This document shows, piece after piece, positions 12,421 to 25,164 of a DNA stretch of 64,000 nucleotides (the first letter of the stretch is position 1; every line of letters starts with the position of its first letter). This DNA comes from Phyllostachys edulis (lineage: Eukaryota; Streptophyta; Magnoliopsida; Poales; Poaceae). The notes beneath the pieces were generated by a model, which was given only the letters and a program-made list of their open reading frames with translations, did no database searches and had not been told where the DNA came from. Position numbers and translations under genes: made by a program. The stretch is taken from positions 42,274,204-42,338,203 of the forward strand of contig CM070554.1 of NCBI GenBank assembly GCA_036346405.1, read 5' to 3'.

Positions 12421-13310
12421 TCACGACTCGCAGTGCGTGGTAGGACACGGCTGCGAAGGGACGAGGAACGAGGCAGGTGACCTCGGGGGCGCCGAAGAAT
12501 GAGAGTGGTACCCCTGAGACTGCCCGAAACGAGGGCGGGAAGCACTGGGCCTGGAAGTCTTATAGGTCTCCCACTTGCGCTTGCGGGAATCCATAAGCTC
12601 CCGAGCCGCATGCTCAGCGACGATGGCCTTGTCGACCAAGGTCTGAAAATCAGGAAAGTCGGCAATGGATAGCTTGTCCTTCAGCTCCTCGGACAAGCCA
12701 CGCCTGAACTTGGCCTGCTTGGCCATATCAGTGGCCACATCCTCAGGAGCATAACGAGCCAGATGGTTGAACTCGTACACATACTCCATGATCGAAGCTC
12801 GCCCTTGCTTGAGCGCAGAAGAAACTCCCCTTCTTGATCTCCATCAAGCCGGCAGGATGTGAGCCCGACGGAAGGCGAGACTGAAACTCCTCCCAAGAGA
12901 CGGTGTGGTCTACGGCTGCATGGCGAGATAGCTCTCCCACGGGACAAAGCCGCACCCTCAAGCCGGTGCGATCTGAACAGCGCCTTCTCGTGCTCTGGCG
13001 CATCGCTATCTGGCTTACGCTCCACAAGACGGCCAATCGTCCGCATCCAAAGGTCCTCGGGCCAGAAAGGTAGGGGCTGAGTACGAAGGAACTCAAGAAG
13101 ACCCCACGAGGCCGATGGGCATTCCACGCCCGCATCCTGAAGCTCCGGTAAGGGCAGTGGTGTTGCGCGCGATGACGTCCAGTAGAACTCTCCTGTCATC
13201 CGCGCGGTTGCGCTCAATCTGAAGAAGGACCTCGGCCATGGTCGGAGGAGGAGGAAGCTCCTCGTCCGGACAGCTGACTGGCCTTGGCCGCTACGAGTGC
13301 GTCCGGCCAT
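12421..13310 (-). pseudogene. Gypsy E gag
   Basis: The ATG at 13310 opens MAGRTRSGQG. The capsid domain is spread over three frames: LEFLRTQPLPFW (about 13090), HTVSWEEFQSRL near 12895, then MEYVYEFNHLARYAPEDVA and KAKFRRGLSEELKD-like sequence (12789-12690) and AEHAARELMDSRKRKWE. This is the normal order for chromovirus gag. At least two frame changes break it. The protein would form the particle shell. Confidence 0.82.
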
Positions 13311-14054
13311 CCTGTTACAAGAAATTTTGGTTAGCAACTAGACCCGAAAAACTAAGCCTTAAAGAAAACAAAAGCGATCGACTAGGGGAATGAAGATCAC
13401 CCTAAACGAAAGCCAAAACAACGAGTAATTAACTTTAAAAGCTTCTAAAAGACTCTACAAACAGCCAAGAAACACCAAAAGCAAGGTTCAACTTCTCAAC
13501 TCAACTAACCCGTATTGAATGAACGAGTAATTGATCGGAAGATTACAAATCAGATTGTAAGATGAGATCTAAAACTATTAGAGAGCAAGGTTAAGGCAGC
13601 GAAATAAGTGTTAGATACTTAGCTAACTAGTATCACATCTTACCCTTTTATTCCCACAAGTTTTAGTTGATTAGCCTCTCATTTTCTACCTCATTTACTA
13701 GCTTAAGCATTGCTGCCCTAAAATGCTTGCTTGCTGTCCAGAATTTTCAGATTTGAGTTTAAGCCTTCAAATACTTCTATTCTTCACCAAGAAGGTAGCC
13801 AAGACATCAATTTAGAACTCTCATATGTTACCCAAAACCCAATTAATCGATAATGACTATTTTATAGAAGAGAAGAGAGGAAAACAACTTTCAAAACTCA
13901 AATTAGAGTGAGATGAGAAGAGAAAGCTAAGGTAGATGAGGAGTAAAATCTGAGAATTTTTCTTAAGCTTTCAAATCTCGTTTATACTTTGAAAATAGGT
14001 TTTCCAAAATATCTTAAAGACAACCAAGCTTGTGTTACTACGGTCATAACGGCT
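13311..14054 (-). other. Gypsy E leader; no gene
   Basis: This is 0.74 kb of AT-rich untranslated sequence between the primer site and the gag ATG. I see no open frame or repeat that I would support. Confidence 0.6.
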
Positions 14055-14066
14055 CGATACCAACTT
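14055..14066 (-). other. Primer binding site of Gypsy E
   Basis: The minus strand reads TTGGTATCGAGCC, just inside the LTR edge. It resembles the methionine-initiator site with a small variation. Confidence 0.75.
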
Positions 14067-14067
14067 T

Positions 14068-17000
14068 TGTGAGACCGACGTTTATTAGGCTCATAATACT
14101 TAGTCATCCAATTGACCTAGTATTATCAACCAAATAAACCGGTCTCGAGAGATGTATACTCCCGGATGCAAGATACATACCTCACACCAAAAGAATGTAT
14201 CAATTCCATACAACACATAGAACATAAGCAACAAACCGAAGTTAATATTAATAAGGAAAAGATATTACAAAAGAGAGGCCCTTAGGCCAAATAGCAATAA
14301 ATACAAAAGATAACAATGAAGCAAAAGTGCCATAAAGATGGCTATAACACAAAGCCAATCGGTGTGCCTTAACCCTAGGCATCTGTGGGACCGCCAAGCT
14401 AGTCGTCAAGAAAAAGCGCAACACGTAGCACAAAAGAGAGGCTCTTGGAGCTCTCCTTCTTCCTCTGCAACAAAAGCCACAAAAATGCCACAACCACGGA
14501 TGAGTACATAAAGTACTCCATAAGACTTACGTGTGAGATAACGAACTATAAATAGCTACATGCAAGCTTTATTTAAGTGGATGAGGCTTTGGACTCATTT
14601 TAGCATAAAGCAACATTTATTTGCAATAACATAGTAGATTGAAGGCAATTTGGCAAAGCATTTTTAAATGTTGAAGTAACAACGAGATAATAACATAATA
14701 ACAACAATAAGAACAAACCTGGAAGTGACTAACCCTTAGTCACCACAACAATAGCATGAACTCCCCGTTCATACCAACCCATCAAGTTTTAATTAAAAGG
14801 TTGAGACTAGTCTTGAACGACCTTACCAAGCATGTCCATAACCTAGGGCGAGGCTATTCAATAGTTTTATCCTGCGAGGGGTGTACCAATGTACCCACAC
14901 GTCGCATCGCCTTTCCTTTAGGCACACGACCTTTGGTGTGCCGCACGGCTAAGTCCTCTGAGACATTTCCAATGGACGATGCTAATTACGAGCACGAACC
15001 CACGGGACAAGACACATTAGACAGCCTAACCGTGCGCCAATGCTCCCTCCCAACACCACACACAGATTTTATTAAAACATACCCACCAACCAGCTCATAA
15101 TTAACACCTCCCAAAGTACTTAGTCAAGAGAGGTCCCATATCCCCCTCGTGTGGTTAGCACGCAAAAGCGCTTGGCTTAGTGACCCAAGTACTCGGTCCT
15201 TAGGGACCCAGGCATACCACCACATTCCAAGAACCGCACCATCCATCCAATATGCCCAAGTCTAAATCAACATTTTATTTTCGGTTTTTGATTTTACAAA
15301 TTAATCAAAGCACAAGTGCTGGACATATAGGAGGAATAATTATACTTGTGTGATCAAGACCATCGACTATGTCGATGATCGCCCATTACTACCGATAGCT
15401 AAGCATGTCTAAGCAGTTTTAAACGCAACTACTAAGTGATAAGAGCTCATCCAACGAGCTCAAACCACAGCGAATAACCTAGGCTCATTGGTAGTAGAGG
15501 ATAACAATTCCTACAGATTATGCAACTATAGGAAAGCTAGCGACATTTAACACAAAGTAGCATGCATACATAGAAGTAAAACAAAGTAGTAAGCTTTAAA
15601 GTAATGGGACATGATGGAAATGGTCAAACTGCTTGCCTTGCTGCTGGTCACTTTGTTGCGGAGGGTCGCTTATGGGATCACCACAAATGTCGAAACCTAA
15701 CGGAAAAACGATAAAGAACCGATAAGAACGACGAAAGACAACAAAGACAGCACAGCAAACGAACTCCAAATTCTCTGAAATTTCTACAGCAGTAAGAGGG
15801 TGATTTTTAGGGAATTTAGCAACAAGAACCAATGGATTTGGATTCTTAATGCAAAAGTTATGAGCAAAACAATTCTGCTCAGCCCTAAAAATACCAAACT
15901 GCACTATTCACTAATTTAATTATGAGGCAACATTTTCTAGAACAGTGGTGAGGCTGAAATTTTACTGCAAAACCAGCACCTCATGAGATGAATAACACAA
16001 TTGAGTTCATCTCATTTGGAGCTATTATGCACTTTCTATAATTTTTCAAAAACAAGAACTTGAACAAAATTATAATGCACAAGTCCTCATTTTCTAACAG
16101 CAACATGCTCAAAACTAATTTTCTTAGTGAGTTCATTAATAGAGGAAACCAACAAAGTTGGTCTCACTCAAAAACAACCTACAGAGCAGTAGTTATGAAT
16201 TTTACAAGCTAAGCATTAATTTGAATGTATATTAAAAAGGAGTTTTAAAATCTAGTGGCTAACTGTGCTCTGGAGCTGAACTCAACTTACAACCATTTTT
16301 GGATTAAAGTCAAGTTTAAGACAGAGCTAACACAACTTGAATGACCTCATTTGGATTTAAGAAGAAAAAGATATGAAATTCTAAAGTTTATACCTCAGTT
16401 CAGTTCATACTTAAGAATTTACTGACCTTCCTAACATTCACAAAGACATGGGAGGTCGTGAGCCACAGATCTCAGATCTAACGGCTCAGACCTCCCAAGA
16501 GAACAACACACACGCACATGGGAGGTCCAGAGGTCCTGGACCTCCTAACCACGCACATGCGCGAGGTGAGGGGGAGGTCATGGCCGTAGATGGAAGATCT
16601 AACGGACCACAACATGGAAGGGAGGTCCGGAACGGACCAGATTAAAAGGGGAGGTCCTCAACGGTGAGATGACCTCGAGGAGGTCCCAGAGGAGGTCCTC
16701 AGCGTCGCTGCACCTCCAGGAGGTCTCGACGGCTAAGATTGCGCCAAGGAGGTCTTGGGCGCTCCAGATCTCCTTGGAGGAGGTCCGACATCCTGCAGCT
16801 CGCGCACGCACATGTTTGGACAGGGCATAAATGCGTGGGACACAAGGAGGTCCGCTGGAGGACTTAAAGCGCGCAATAATTGGTGGATTTAAGGACATCA
16901 AGACCCACCCAATGATTGCGAGATTTAGCAATTTATGGCGCATAACCCCAAATGAGCTCTGTCCTAAAACGACAACAACGCGGTCGTTGCGTCCCGACAA

Positions 17001-19355
17001 AAATCCGTGTTCAAATATTTGGTTCTCGCGGCGATGTAGACCTCGCCGGCGAGGTCCAATGGTACCGCGGTTCGCAATAACCACGCCAAGCACTCCAACG
17101 GACCTTCTCAACGGCAAAGACGGCCTTGAACGCCGGCGAGCCGAGAGGACAGAGGTGACCAAGACGGGCAAAACCGAAAAGCAAAAATGAGCTCAGCGAC
17201 AAACAAGCTTATGCCAAACTAAAGCTCCGCGAGATCATTCATATGGTGCCAAAGATCTAAAGGACTAACAGGGCTTACCCGATGGTCCTAAGGTCTTTGG
17301 AGGTCGTGGAGGTGGGGGCGGAGTTGGGGAAGACAGGGCTCCACGGCCAAAGCTCCACTTCAAGCCCGACTTTGACCACCTCTGAAAACAAAATGCCCAA
17401 CAAATTAGGTTAGGGCTTGATCCCAGAGGAAGGCACAAATGGAAGCAAGGAGAAAGGTGGAAACCCCAGTGACCCTTGTCCACCGAGGAACTTCAAGTCC
17501 AACAATGGCGGCCAAGGAGCTCATGCGGCTTAAAGTTCACAAGCACGATGGGTGAGCAAAGAACAATGGCTTGTAAAGGAAGATAAAGGCACAAATGGGG
17601 TGGTTTTATCCTAAGGGCAATTGAGGTCGTACCACCGGCTAAGCTCACGGTGAGCTTGGCCCATGGCACGGTCCAAAGGAGGGACAAGACATAAAGGTTG
17701 ACAAGGGGCAAAGCTAGAGCTTGACCCGAGAGGCTAAAGCCGACCAAGATTAAATGCGGTCAAGAAAGAGTCATATACATACTCCATGGCGCACTTGCAT
17801 TAAATGCATTGCTCGAGCTTGCCCGTAGCGCCAGGAAGGAGAAGAACAGGGAGGATTTTATGGCCGTTGGATAAGACACAGGAGAGGTCCTAACCATCGG
17901 ATCCTATTTTGAACCGTTAAGTTTTAAGTGGCTGGGAGGAGGTCCCAGCCACACGATCAAGGGCGAGGAGGTCGTGGCCCTCCGATCCCCTTAACGTGAA
18001 AACGCACGTGAGGAAAAGGGACAGGAGGTCCAAAGCGTTGGATCTCCATCCAACGGTGCGGACCTCCAGTTGGGACTTAGCCGCACGCGAACATAAGAGA
18101 CTGAGGGGAGGTCATGGCCTTTGGATTTAAATCCAAGGGCACCGACTGATGGGAGGTCCGACACGATGCGCAATGTGCAAGGGAGGTCATGGCCTTTAGA
18201 TTTAGATCTAAGGGCTACGATCTCACGCGGCTTGGGAGGTCTCAGTGCGCATGAGACAAAGGAGGTCGTGACCGTAGATTTTAATCTAACGGTGCACAAC
18301 AAACGATGGGGAGGTTGTGAGTGCTTGATAACACGGGAGGTCGTGAGTCGTTGGATCGATCCAACGGCCACGACCTTGGTTAGGTGGGAGGTTTGTTTAG
18401 TTTAGGTTGAGAGGAGGAGGTCGGGGCCATGGATCTTGGATCCAAGGGCTATGACCTCACGTGAGGTGGGATGACCTGATGAGTATGTTGAGGAGGAGGT
18501 CGTGGTCATTGGATTTGATCCAACGGCTCGACCTCAACATGGTGGGATGACCTCGGCGCGATGGTTTAACACTCGAGGAGGTCTTTGAGGTTTAACACAC
18601 AGGGAGGTCATGATCGTTGATCACGGATCCAACGGCAATGACCTCATGAGGTGGGAGGTCCTTGCGGTGTTGACCATGGGAGGAGGTCTGGCGCCCACGC
18701 TGACCCGAGGAGGTCCACGCGGTCGGAGGACTTCAAGGGAGGTCCCGGTGCGTTGATTGAGGGGAGGTCGTGGCCTTTGGATTGGATCCAACGGCTACGA
18801 CCTCATCAAGGTGGGAAGGAGATCGATGGGGTTGAATGACCACTTTGCAAAGTGGCTAGCCCAAGGAACAAAGTAGGCTTTAAAATTTAGTTTTAACAAA
18901 TTGAAACTTACCGAATTATTTGAGATAGCAAATGAACTCCAAATTTGATGAAATTTTAACTGGAGCTTGCTGACAAGAAGATTAACCTTACATAAAATTT
19001 CCAGAGGTTATTATGCAATGCATTTTTCTCAGGAAATTCATTAAGGTTGTTTAAAGGATTGTTTTACCTCCAAAATTTATCAAACTAGTTTTACAACTTG
19101 TGATATTTTTCAGAGGGGTCCCATATCAGTTTTGGGACCAAGGAAAATACTTTCCAATTGTTTGGCACAAGATTTAAAATAATTGGAAGAGGAATTTGAC
19201 TTTTGGTCAACAAGAGCTTTGTGTTTTTGGATTACACAACTCTTGGACAAGAATCACATGAGATTTTAGGGTTTTTCAAGAGGTGAGAAAAAGTTTTAAT
19301 TTCTACACATATAATTATGCTTGAATAACCCTAATTATACATTTGGGATGTTACA
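14068..19355 (-). repeat. 5' LTR of Gypsy E (5288 bp)
   Basis: It starts TGTGAGACCGACG next to the primer site and ends GGGATGTTACA. It differs from the 3' copy mainly by one- to four-base indels in C/G-rich places. It should carry the minus-strand promoter. Confidence 0.93.
16446..18806. repeat. GGAGGTC dyad array, 5' LTR of Gypsy E
   Basis: This is the counterpart of the array at 5976-8350, unit by unit, with small indels. The last unit (about 18764-18806) again pairs GAGGTCGT with ACGACCTC around TTTGGATTGGATCCAA. Confidence 0.85.
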
Positions 19356-19360
19356 CCAAG

Positions 19361-20204
19361 CCCCTAAGCGCTTAACAAGCTGGTTGAAGACTCGAGTTTT
19401 AATTCCCTGCATTATTTGGTCATTCGCTCGTTCGACTGCCCCATTGCTTTGGGGATGGGCGACAATGGCATAACAGAGCTTGGTACCCAACTCGTCGCAA
19501 AATTCCTGAAATTTTGCGCTCGAAAATTGTTTACCATTGTCTGTGATTATTCGACTGGGGACTCCAAATCGAGTAATCACGCTTCTCATCATAAACCGTT
19601 TTGCGGCTTTCGTTGTGATCCCAGTCACAGGTTCGACTTCGATCTATTTTGTGAACGTATCAATAACCACAAAAAGGAAATCGAAACCTCCTGGAGCCCT
19701 TGGGAACGGTCCTAGGATATCGAGACCCCAGGTCGCAAAAGGCCATGATAGAGGAATTGTTTGTAATGTCTGAGCTGGTTAATGTATTTGCCTAGTGTGA
19801 AACTGGCATTGTACACATTTCTTAACCATCTCTTTGGCATCATAGAGGGCTGTTGGCCAGTAAAATCCTTGTCGAAAGGCTTTACCAACTAATGTTCTGT
19901 AGGAAGCATAAGTTCCACAGATGCCCCCGTGTATGTCATGAAGGAGGTTCAGTCCTTCTCTCTGTGGTATGCATCGCATGAGTACCCCTTGAGTACCTCT
20001 TTTATAGAGGACTCCTTCGACCAAAGTATACATTTTGGCCTTTCGGGATAAACGATCTGCTTTGAGATCATCATCGGGCACGGAACCCGTCTGAAGATAC
20101 TTGTAAATGGGATCCATCCAAGTATCTTCGTATTCTAGAGAGGCTGTCTCAATAGGAGATGTCTCTGGTGTTTCCACTAGAGACGGCTTCTGAAGTTGCT
20201 CCAA
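19361..20204 (-). pseudogene. Gypsy C integrase, N-terminal part
   Basis: The zinc-binding HHCC module is visible at about 19930-19800 (LHDIHGGICG, then CVQCQ). The catalytic core follows with IITDNGKQFSSAKFQEF and the HPQSNGAVERANDQIMQGI block containing the catalytic glutamate (19560-19400). The domain stops at the CCAAG target duplication of Gypsy E (19356-19360). The remainder lies at 3585 and below. A frame break between the zinc module and the core (around 19780-19630) also inactivates it. Confidence 0.87.
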
Positions 20205-20228
20205 GAAGACTCCTTTTGGTACTAGTGA

Positions 20229-20939
20229 TCAGGAAGAAGCTATTCGAGCAAGCTGGTCTGCGAGGAAATTATCCTTTCGAGGGATGAATTGTACCTCGAA
20301 ACCGAAAAAATGCTTTTCAAGCTTTCGAACTTCTGATAAGTACCGAGACATGGTTGGGTTAGAGCACTGGTACTCTTTTCTGACCTGATTCACGACTAGT
20401 TGAGAGTCTCCTTTCACGAGTAGTCGTCGAATCGCGAGTGCTTTCGCAGCTTGTATGCCGGCTAGTAAACCTTCGTACTCTGCCACGTTGTTAGTGGCCT
20501 GAAAGTTTAGCTGTATGGCATACTTTAAGGTCTCTCCGTTAGGATATTCCAGGACCACCCCAGCCCCCGAGCCATTTAAAGTAAATGACCCATCAAAGTA
20601 CATCGTCCACTTGTCGTGGGTATCGTACTGAGGATCCTGAACAGGTTCAGGATTTGTCCATTCGGCGACAAAGTCTGCCAAGATCTGGGATTTAATAACC
20701 ATTCAGGACACGAAATGGAGGTCGAACTCCCTAAGTTCTACTGACCATTTAGACATGCGTCCCGCTGCTTCCCTATTCTGGAGGATTACTCCCAAGGGAA
20801 ACTTAGACGGCACAATTATCTTGTGCGCTTGAAAATAATGCCGCAGTTTCCTCGAAGACATGAGGAGGGCATAGAGAAGCTTTTGGACCTGAGGGTAACG
20901 CTCCTTAGGTCCGTGCAAAACTTCACTTACGTAGTACAT
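20229..20939 (-). pseudogene. Gypsy C tandem RNase H domains
   Basis: The first RNase H lies at 20939-20703 (YYVSEVLHGPKERYPQVQKL, LRHYFQAHKI). A second, archaeal-type RNase H follows at 20702-20229, with MYFDGSFTLNGSGAGVVL, NVAEYEGLLAGIQAA, VKGDSQLVVNQV and the closing IPRKDNFLADQLARIAS. The D-E-D-D pattern is visible. Possession of this second domain identifies the Tat lineage. A stop at about 20700 separates the two. Confidence 0.88.
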
Positions 20940-20942
20940 TGG

Positions 20943-22030
20943 TCATTGAACGTGTTCATGTTCTACGACTAGTACTACGCTCACTGCCTGTGGCATGGCA
21001 GCTAGATAAATCAAGAGCGTCTCTTCTGGTTTCGGGGAAACCAGAACATGAGCACTCGTAAGATATCTTTTGACATCCTCGAAGGCAGCGTTTGCCTCTT
21101 CCGACCACTCGAAACCCTTGTGCTTCCTTAGAAGTTTGAAGAAAGGTAGTCCTTTTTCTCCCAGTCGTGCTATGAAACAACTTAAAGCCGCCATACACCC
21201 TGTGAGTTTTTGGACTTCTTTCTTTGTGGTTGGAGAGCGCATTTGGACAATGGCTTTTATCTTTTCGGGATTTGCTTCGATCCCTCGTACAGAGACCAGG
21301 AATCCAAGCAACTTTCCCGAAGAGACTCCAAACACACACTTCTCAGGGTTGAGTTTCAAGCGGTGCTTTCTGAGGTTGTCGAATGTCTCCTGCAAGTCTG
21401 AAACATGATCAAGCCATTTGATGCTTTTTACGACTAGATCGTCAACATAGGCTTTCAAATTTCGGCCTAGCTGAGGTGAAAAAGTCGATTGCATCAAACG
21501 TTGAAAAGAAGCGCCAGCATTTTTTAGACCAAATGGCATTTTGACATAGCAAAATATACCAAATGGAGTAATAAATGCGGTCTTTTCTTCATCTTCTAGA
21601 CACATATTAATCTGATGCTAGCCAGAATATGTATCTAGAAAACTTAATGTTTCGCAACCAGCAGTAGAGTCAACCAACTAATCGATATGAGGTAAAGGAA
21701 AATCATCTTTTGGACAAGATTTATTAAGATCAGTGAAGTCAACGCACATTTGCCACTTGCCGTTAGACTTCCTAACCATTACAAGGTTGGGCAACCACTC
21801 TGGGTGGTCGACTTCTCTATAAAGCCTGCTTTAAGTAGCTTGTCCAATTCTGGCCGTATAGCGTCTCGTCGATCAGGGGAAAATCTCCATAATTTTTGTT
21901 TTACGGGTACTTTGTCAGGCCGTAAAGCTAGTCTGTGCTCAATCACTTCCCTGGGGACTCCGGGCATGTCGGATGCTTGCCACACGAAGACATCTGCGTT
22001 TGCTCGGAGGAAAGTGATGAGGGTGTCTTC
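20943..22030 (-). pseudogene. Gypsy C reverse transcriptase
   Basis: The first third (22030-21606) is broken by stops but keeps the CVDFTDLNKSCPKD-type region, read through frame breaks near 21780-21700. From 21605 the frame is open, with FCYVKMPFGLKNAGASFQRL and the catalytic AYVDDLVVKS (about 21450), then GFLVSVRGIEANPEKIKAI and LTGCMAALSCFIARLGEKG, the thumb/connection region. This copies RNA to DNA. The YVDD motif is intact, but the 5' third is not. Confidence 0.85.
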
Positions 22031-23254
22031 CTACTTGGGGTCGGAAATATCCCCGATGCGAACAGTCTTCGAAGGTTCCTCTTGATCCAGGGGAACCTCT
22101 TTGACTTGGTCGTTCGGCTTGGGCGCAGCTTTAGGCTTCGAGCACTTGGTCGAAGGCTGCCCTTTTTCTTCCCGAGCTGGTATCTGACCTACCATCTTGA
22201 GGGATCGACGGTCACACGTGTGCGCCATCTTCTTATCACAATGAATTGTGATTACTCCTTTGGGACCTGGCATCTTAAGACATTGATACCCATAATGAGT
22301 TGCCATTAAGAATTTTACCAAAGCTGGTCGTTCGAGTATGGAGTTATATGCCGTATCGAAATTGACCACATCAAAGGAGATCTTCTCCGTCCTGAAATTA
22401 CTTGGTGAACCAAATGTAATAGGAAGGGAAACTTGACAAATAGGTTTGGCCGAAGATCCCAGTATAATACCATAAAATGAATATCTTACCGGCCTTACCT
22501 TGGTCCTGGGTACTTGCATCTCGTCTAGGGTGTTCGTCAACAAAATATTTAACAAACTACCACTATCAATCAACACTCGATTCACTCGACAGCTATTGAT
22601 GGTGGGTTCGACCACGATCGGGTAACAACCTGGTCGGATCGAAGGGATCGGGCAGTCACCCTTCTCAAAAGAGATGGTGACTTCTGACCACTTCGGTACT
22701 TTATTGACAAGAGGGGAGTCAATGGAGTTTACCTCACGTTCGACTGCCTTAAGCTGTTGCCTTGACTCGCACGCCGATGATCCCCCAAAGATGTGCTCGA
22801 TGGTGTGCTCAGGATCCTGAAACGGCATGTCCTCGTTGTTGTCCGACTGCGTACGACCACTGGCTTGCCCTACTTCTTCGAGGGCAGGGAGTGGCCCTTT
22901 GCCGTTGTAGTAGTCTTCGAGTTTTTGTTGGAAAACTTGGCAATTGCGGAGGTCATGCCCTTCCTTTTTATGGAAAGGGCACCACCTAGGCTTGTCGTTC
23001 TTCCGTTCGGGGCGCTTACCTTTGCCTCGATCGGGGTATTGTTTGGTAGTTTGTGGCTCCTTATCACTTACGACCAAGACCTCCTTAGAAGAATTGGCTT
23101 GAGGCTTTTGGCCCTTTGCCTTGTTCTTGGATTTCTTGGTCTTTTTTTCCCTCTTTTTGTTACCTTCGCCCTTCTCCTGAGGGTGCTGGTCATCTCGATC
23201 GATGATTTTGGTCCACTCGACTGCTTCATCAGTAGTAGCGTACCGATCAGCCAT
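22031..23254 (-). pseudogene. Gypsy C nucleocapsid knuckle and aspartic protease
   Basis: This is a long open stretch of 407 codons. A lysine-rich region (residues 25-95) is followed by a knuckle-like WCPFHKKEGHDLRNC (about residue 93) and the protease. The protease catalytic triplet is VLIDSGSLLNILL (about residue 228), with a second conserved block ILERPALVKF (about residue 308). The protease would cleave the polyprotein. The acidic proline-rich C terminus (KAAPKPNDQVKEVP) leads toward reverse transcriptase. It is the best-preserved gene piece of Gypsy C, but it is cut off from gag and reverse transcriptase by frame breaks. Confidence 0.85.
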
Positions 23255-25095
23255 CCGAAGAGTTCAGCTACAGTAGCGGGAAGATTTAAAGCGATGTCCT
23301 CTGTGATCCTTCTGCTGCAGACTCCCTGTTTGAAGGCTCTGATAACAGATGAGTCAGAAACTTCTATAATCAAATTGCGAACCTGACTGAAACGCCTGAT
23401 GAATTGACGTAGTGTTTCATCGTCATTTTGTCGCATCCGATGTAGGTCGTCTTCCTTTCCGGGGCGATGGTAGGTGCCCTGGAAATTGGCCAGCAATAGA
23501 TCGTAGAGATGTTTCCATGAGTAGATCGAATCGACTGGTTGGTTTAATAACCATGATCGAGTAGACCCTTCGGGCACAATTGGAAGGTAATTCGCCATGA
23601 CGCGCTCTCCTCCTCCTGCTGCTCGAACAGCGGTTGTGTAGATTTGAAGGAATTCGATGGGATTTTGAGACCCATCAAATTTCTCCATGTTCCCTGGTCG
23701 AAACCTCGGCGGCCAGTGAACTGCTCGGATGTCAGGCGAAAATGCCTGACATCTGGTAATTACGTCGTAACGCCTCCTTTGCATTAAAGAGGGGTTGACG
23801 TCGCTAGGTGATCGTACTCGACGATACCCAGCCATTGGTGAATCTGACTTATGGTAAGTCTCGATCCTACGACGGTAATACTCCTCGTATCTTGTCTGCC
23901 GTTGCAGACCTTTGGGTCGGAGCGGTGAATGGTCACCTCTCCTAGGAGCTTTATGTTCTTCAGACGTTCGAGGAACTCTTTTCCGGATTGGGGAGCGATG
24001 TACCTTGTGGCGATCTCCATGCGGTGAATTATTCGAACGACTGGAAGCTGATGGAGTCGTACTGCCACGACTTCCAGAATGATGTCGGTGGGGTCATTCG
24101 AGCTTGCTCATCGTATTTCGCAGCCTTTGTGCGATCTCTTCGGCGAAGAGGTCGTAACCAGATGCTCGGGCAAGTTCTCGAGAGGGGTTCTCGAGCAGGT
24201 CGTTGATGTGCTGAAATTCCTAAGCTTCCTCCGACTAGTATTGAACGCGCCCACACAATTTTCTATGAGTTGCGACTCGTTTCCGTCGGACTATTTCAGA
24301 ATCATCCATACCTAACCTTTGACCTTGCTTTAGCAGAGTATGATGATCTCGATAATTTCCTGCGCGTTCATCAGAGTGTTGACTCTGTTCGTCGCTAGAG
24401 GCGTCCTCGTCATCGCCACTAGCGGTCGTAGGGTGTGATCTTTGGGGAGCATCCTCAGCCCTATTTCTAGGAGAGTTATTGCTACCTGAGGGCAGGATGA
24501 AGACCTCCCGTTGATGATCTCCACTTGCGCTAGAGGCCTCCTCACTTGAGGAGTCGTCGAATGACACCATCTGGCGACTTGGAGCAAACCCCTCCAGGAA
24601 GGGGAATTTTGGGTTATAACCGTCTCCGTCGACAAGTAAATCCTGCGATGGGATGGTCGGACACGCAGGAAGAGCATGTTCGATCGTATCCTTAGCTGGG
24701 TTAGCCGGAGATAAAGAATCACCAAATGCTGATGAAGACCCGGAATTATGGCTTCCAAGAGTTGTCACGCCAGGTCAGACTATCTTAGGTGGACTTGGAC
24801 ATTTGGAGAGGGAACCCTCGCCATGCCCTGAGTCTGCCTTGGGACAGTCCTCATTGAGGTCGGATTGACCCTTGCCCTCTGAGGAAGCTGATTCCCCATC
24901 TGGGCGTATAGTTGTGGGGGATATGGATCCCTCCTCAACTCCATCAGTGGAAAAGTCTCCTGGAGAAAGATCTCCAGGGGCGACATCACCATCGGAGGAT
25001 GCATCACATAGCTCGTAGTCGAAACCGGCATCCATGTCAATGTCTGCATAATTGGCCAAGTCAAACTAGTTCTCCTTGTTCCACTCTCCTACCAT
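23068..25095 (-). pseudogene. Gypsy C gag
   Basis: The ATG at 25095 opens an acidic N-terminal region, with a stop after nine codons and then DLANYADIDMDAGFDYEL. A serine-rich, low-complexity region follows (about 24760-24240). The retrotransposon gag domain lies at about 23800-23300, with FDGSQNPIEFLQIY, RSWLLNQP and LRQFIRRFSQVRNLI, the usual pattern for the capsid region of plant gypsy elements. Frame changes separate the three parts. It would form the capsid; this copy cannot be translated as one protein. Confidence 0.8.
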
Positions 25096-25150
25096 GAGAG
25101 CATGAGAATTGGAAGGACGAAGGGAAAAACTAATGACTCGAAGATCCCCA

Positions 25151-25164
25151 TGGTCGGCGCCAAC
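25151..25164 (-). other. Primer binding site candidate of Gypsy C
   Basis: Directly inside the 5' LTR the minus strand reads GTTGGCGCCGACCA. A TGGCGCC-containing site at this place is usual for Tat-type elements. I do not assign the primer tRNA. Confidence 0.65.

Larger units (their letters stand above)
3586..19355 (-). mobile_element. Gypsy E: chromovirus (Tekay/Del type) with giant 5.3-kb LTRs
   Basis: The element is bounded by TGTGAG at 3586 and GTTACA at 19355, with a perfect 5-bp target duplication CCAAG (3581-3585 and 19356-19360) inside the Gypsy C integrase. The two LTRs (5313 and 5288 bp) make up two thirds of the 15.8-kb element and each is longer than the 5.2-kb interior. On the minus strand the LTR starts TGTAACATCCC, the primer site is TGGTATCGAGCC, and pol ends with a chromodomain-like region, all as in Tekay/Del chromoviruses. 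It is the youngest member of the nest by position. Confidence 0.93.

Noticed and set aside
16599..17171. 190-codon open frame in the Gypsy E 5' LTR
   Set aside because: It is not preserved in the other LTR, where small indels break it; it shows no motif.
22793..23386. 197-codon plus-strand open frame
   Set aside because: It is antisense to the Gypsy C gag and nucleocapsid; its hydrophobic reading comes from the lysine-rich minus-strand protein.
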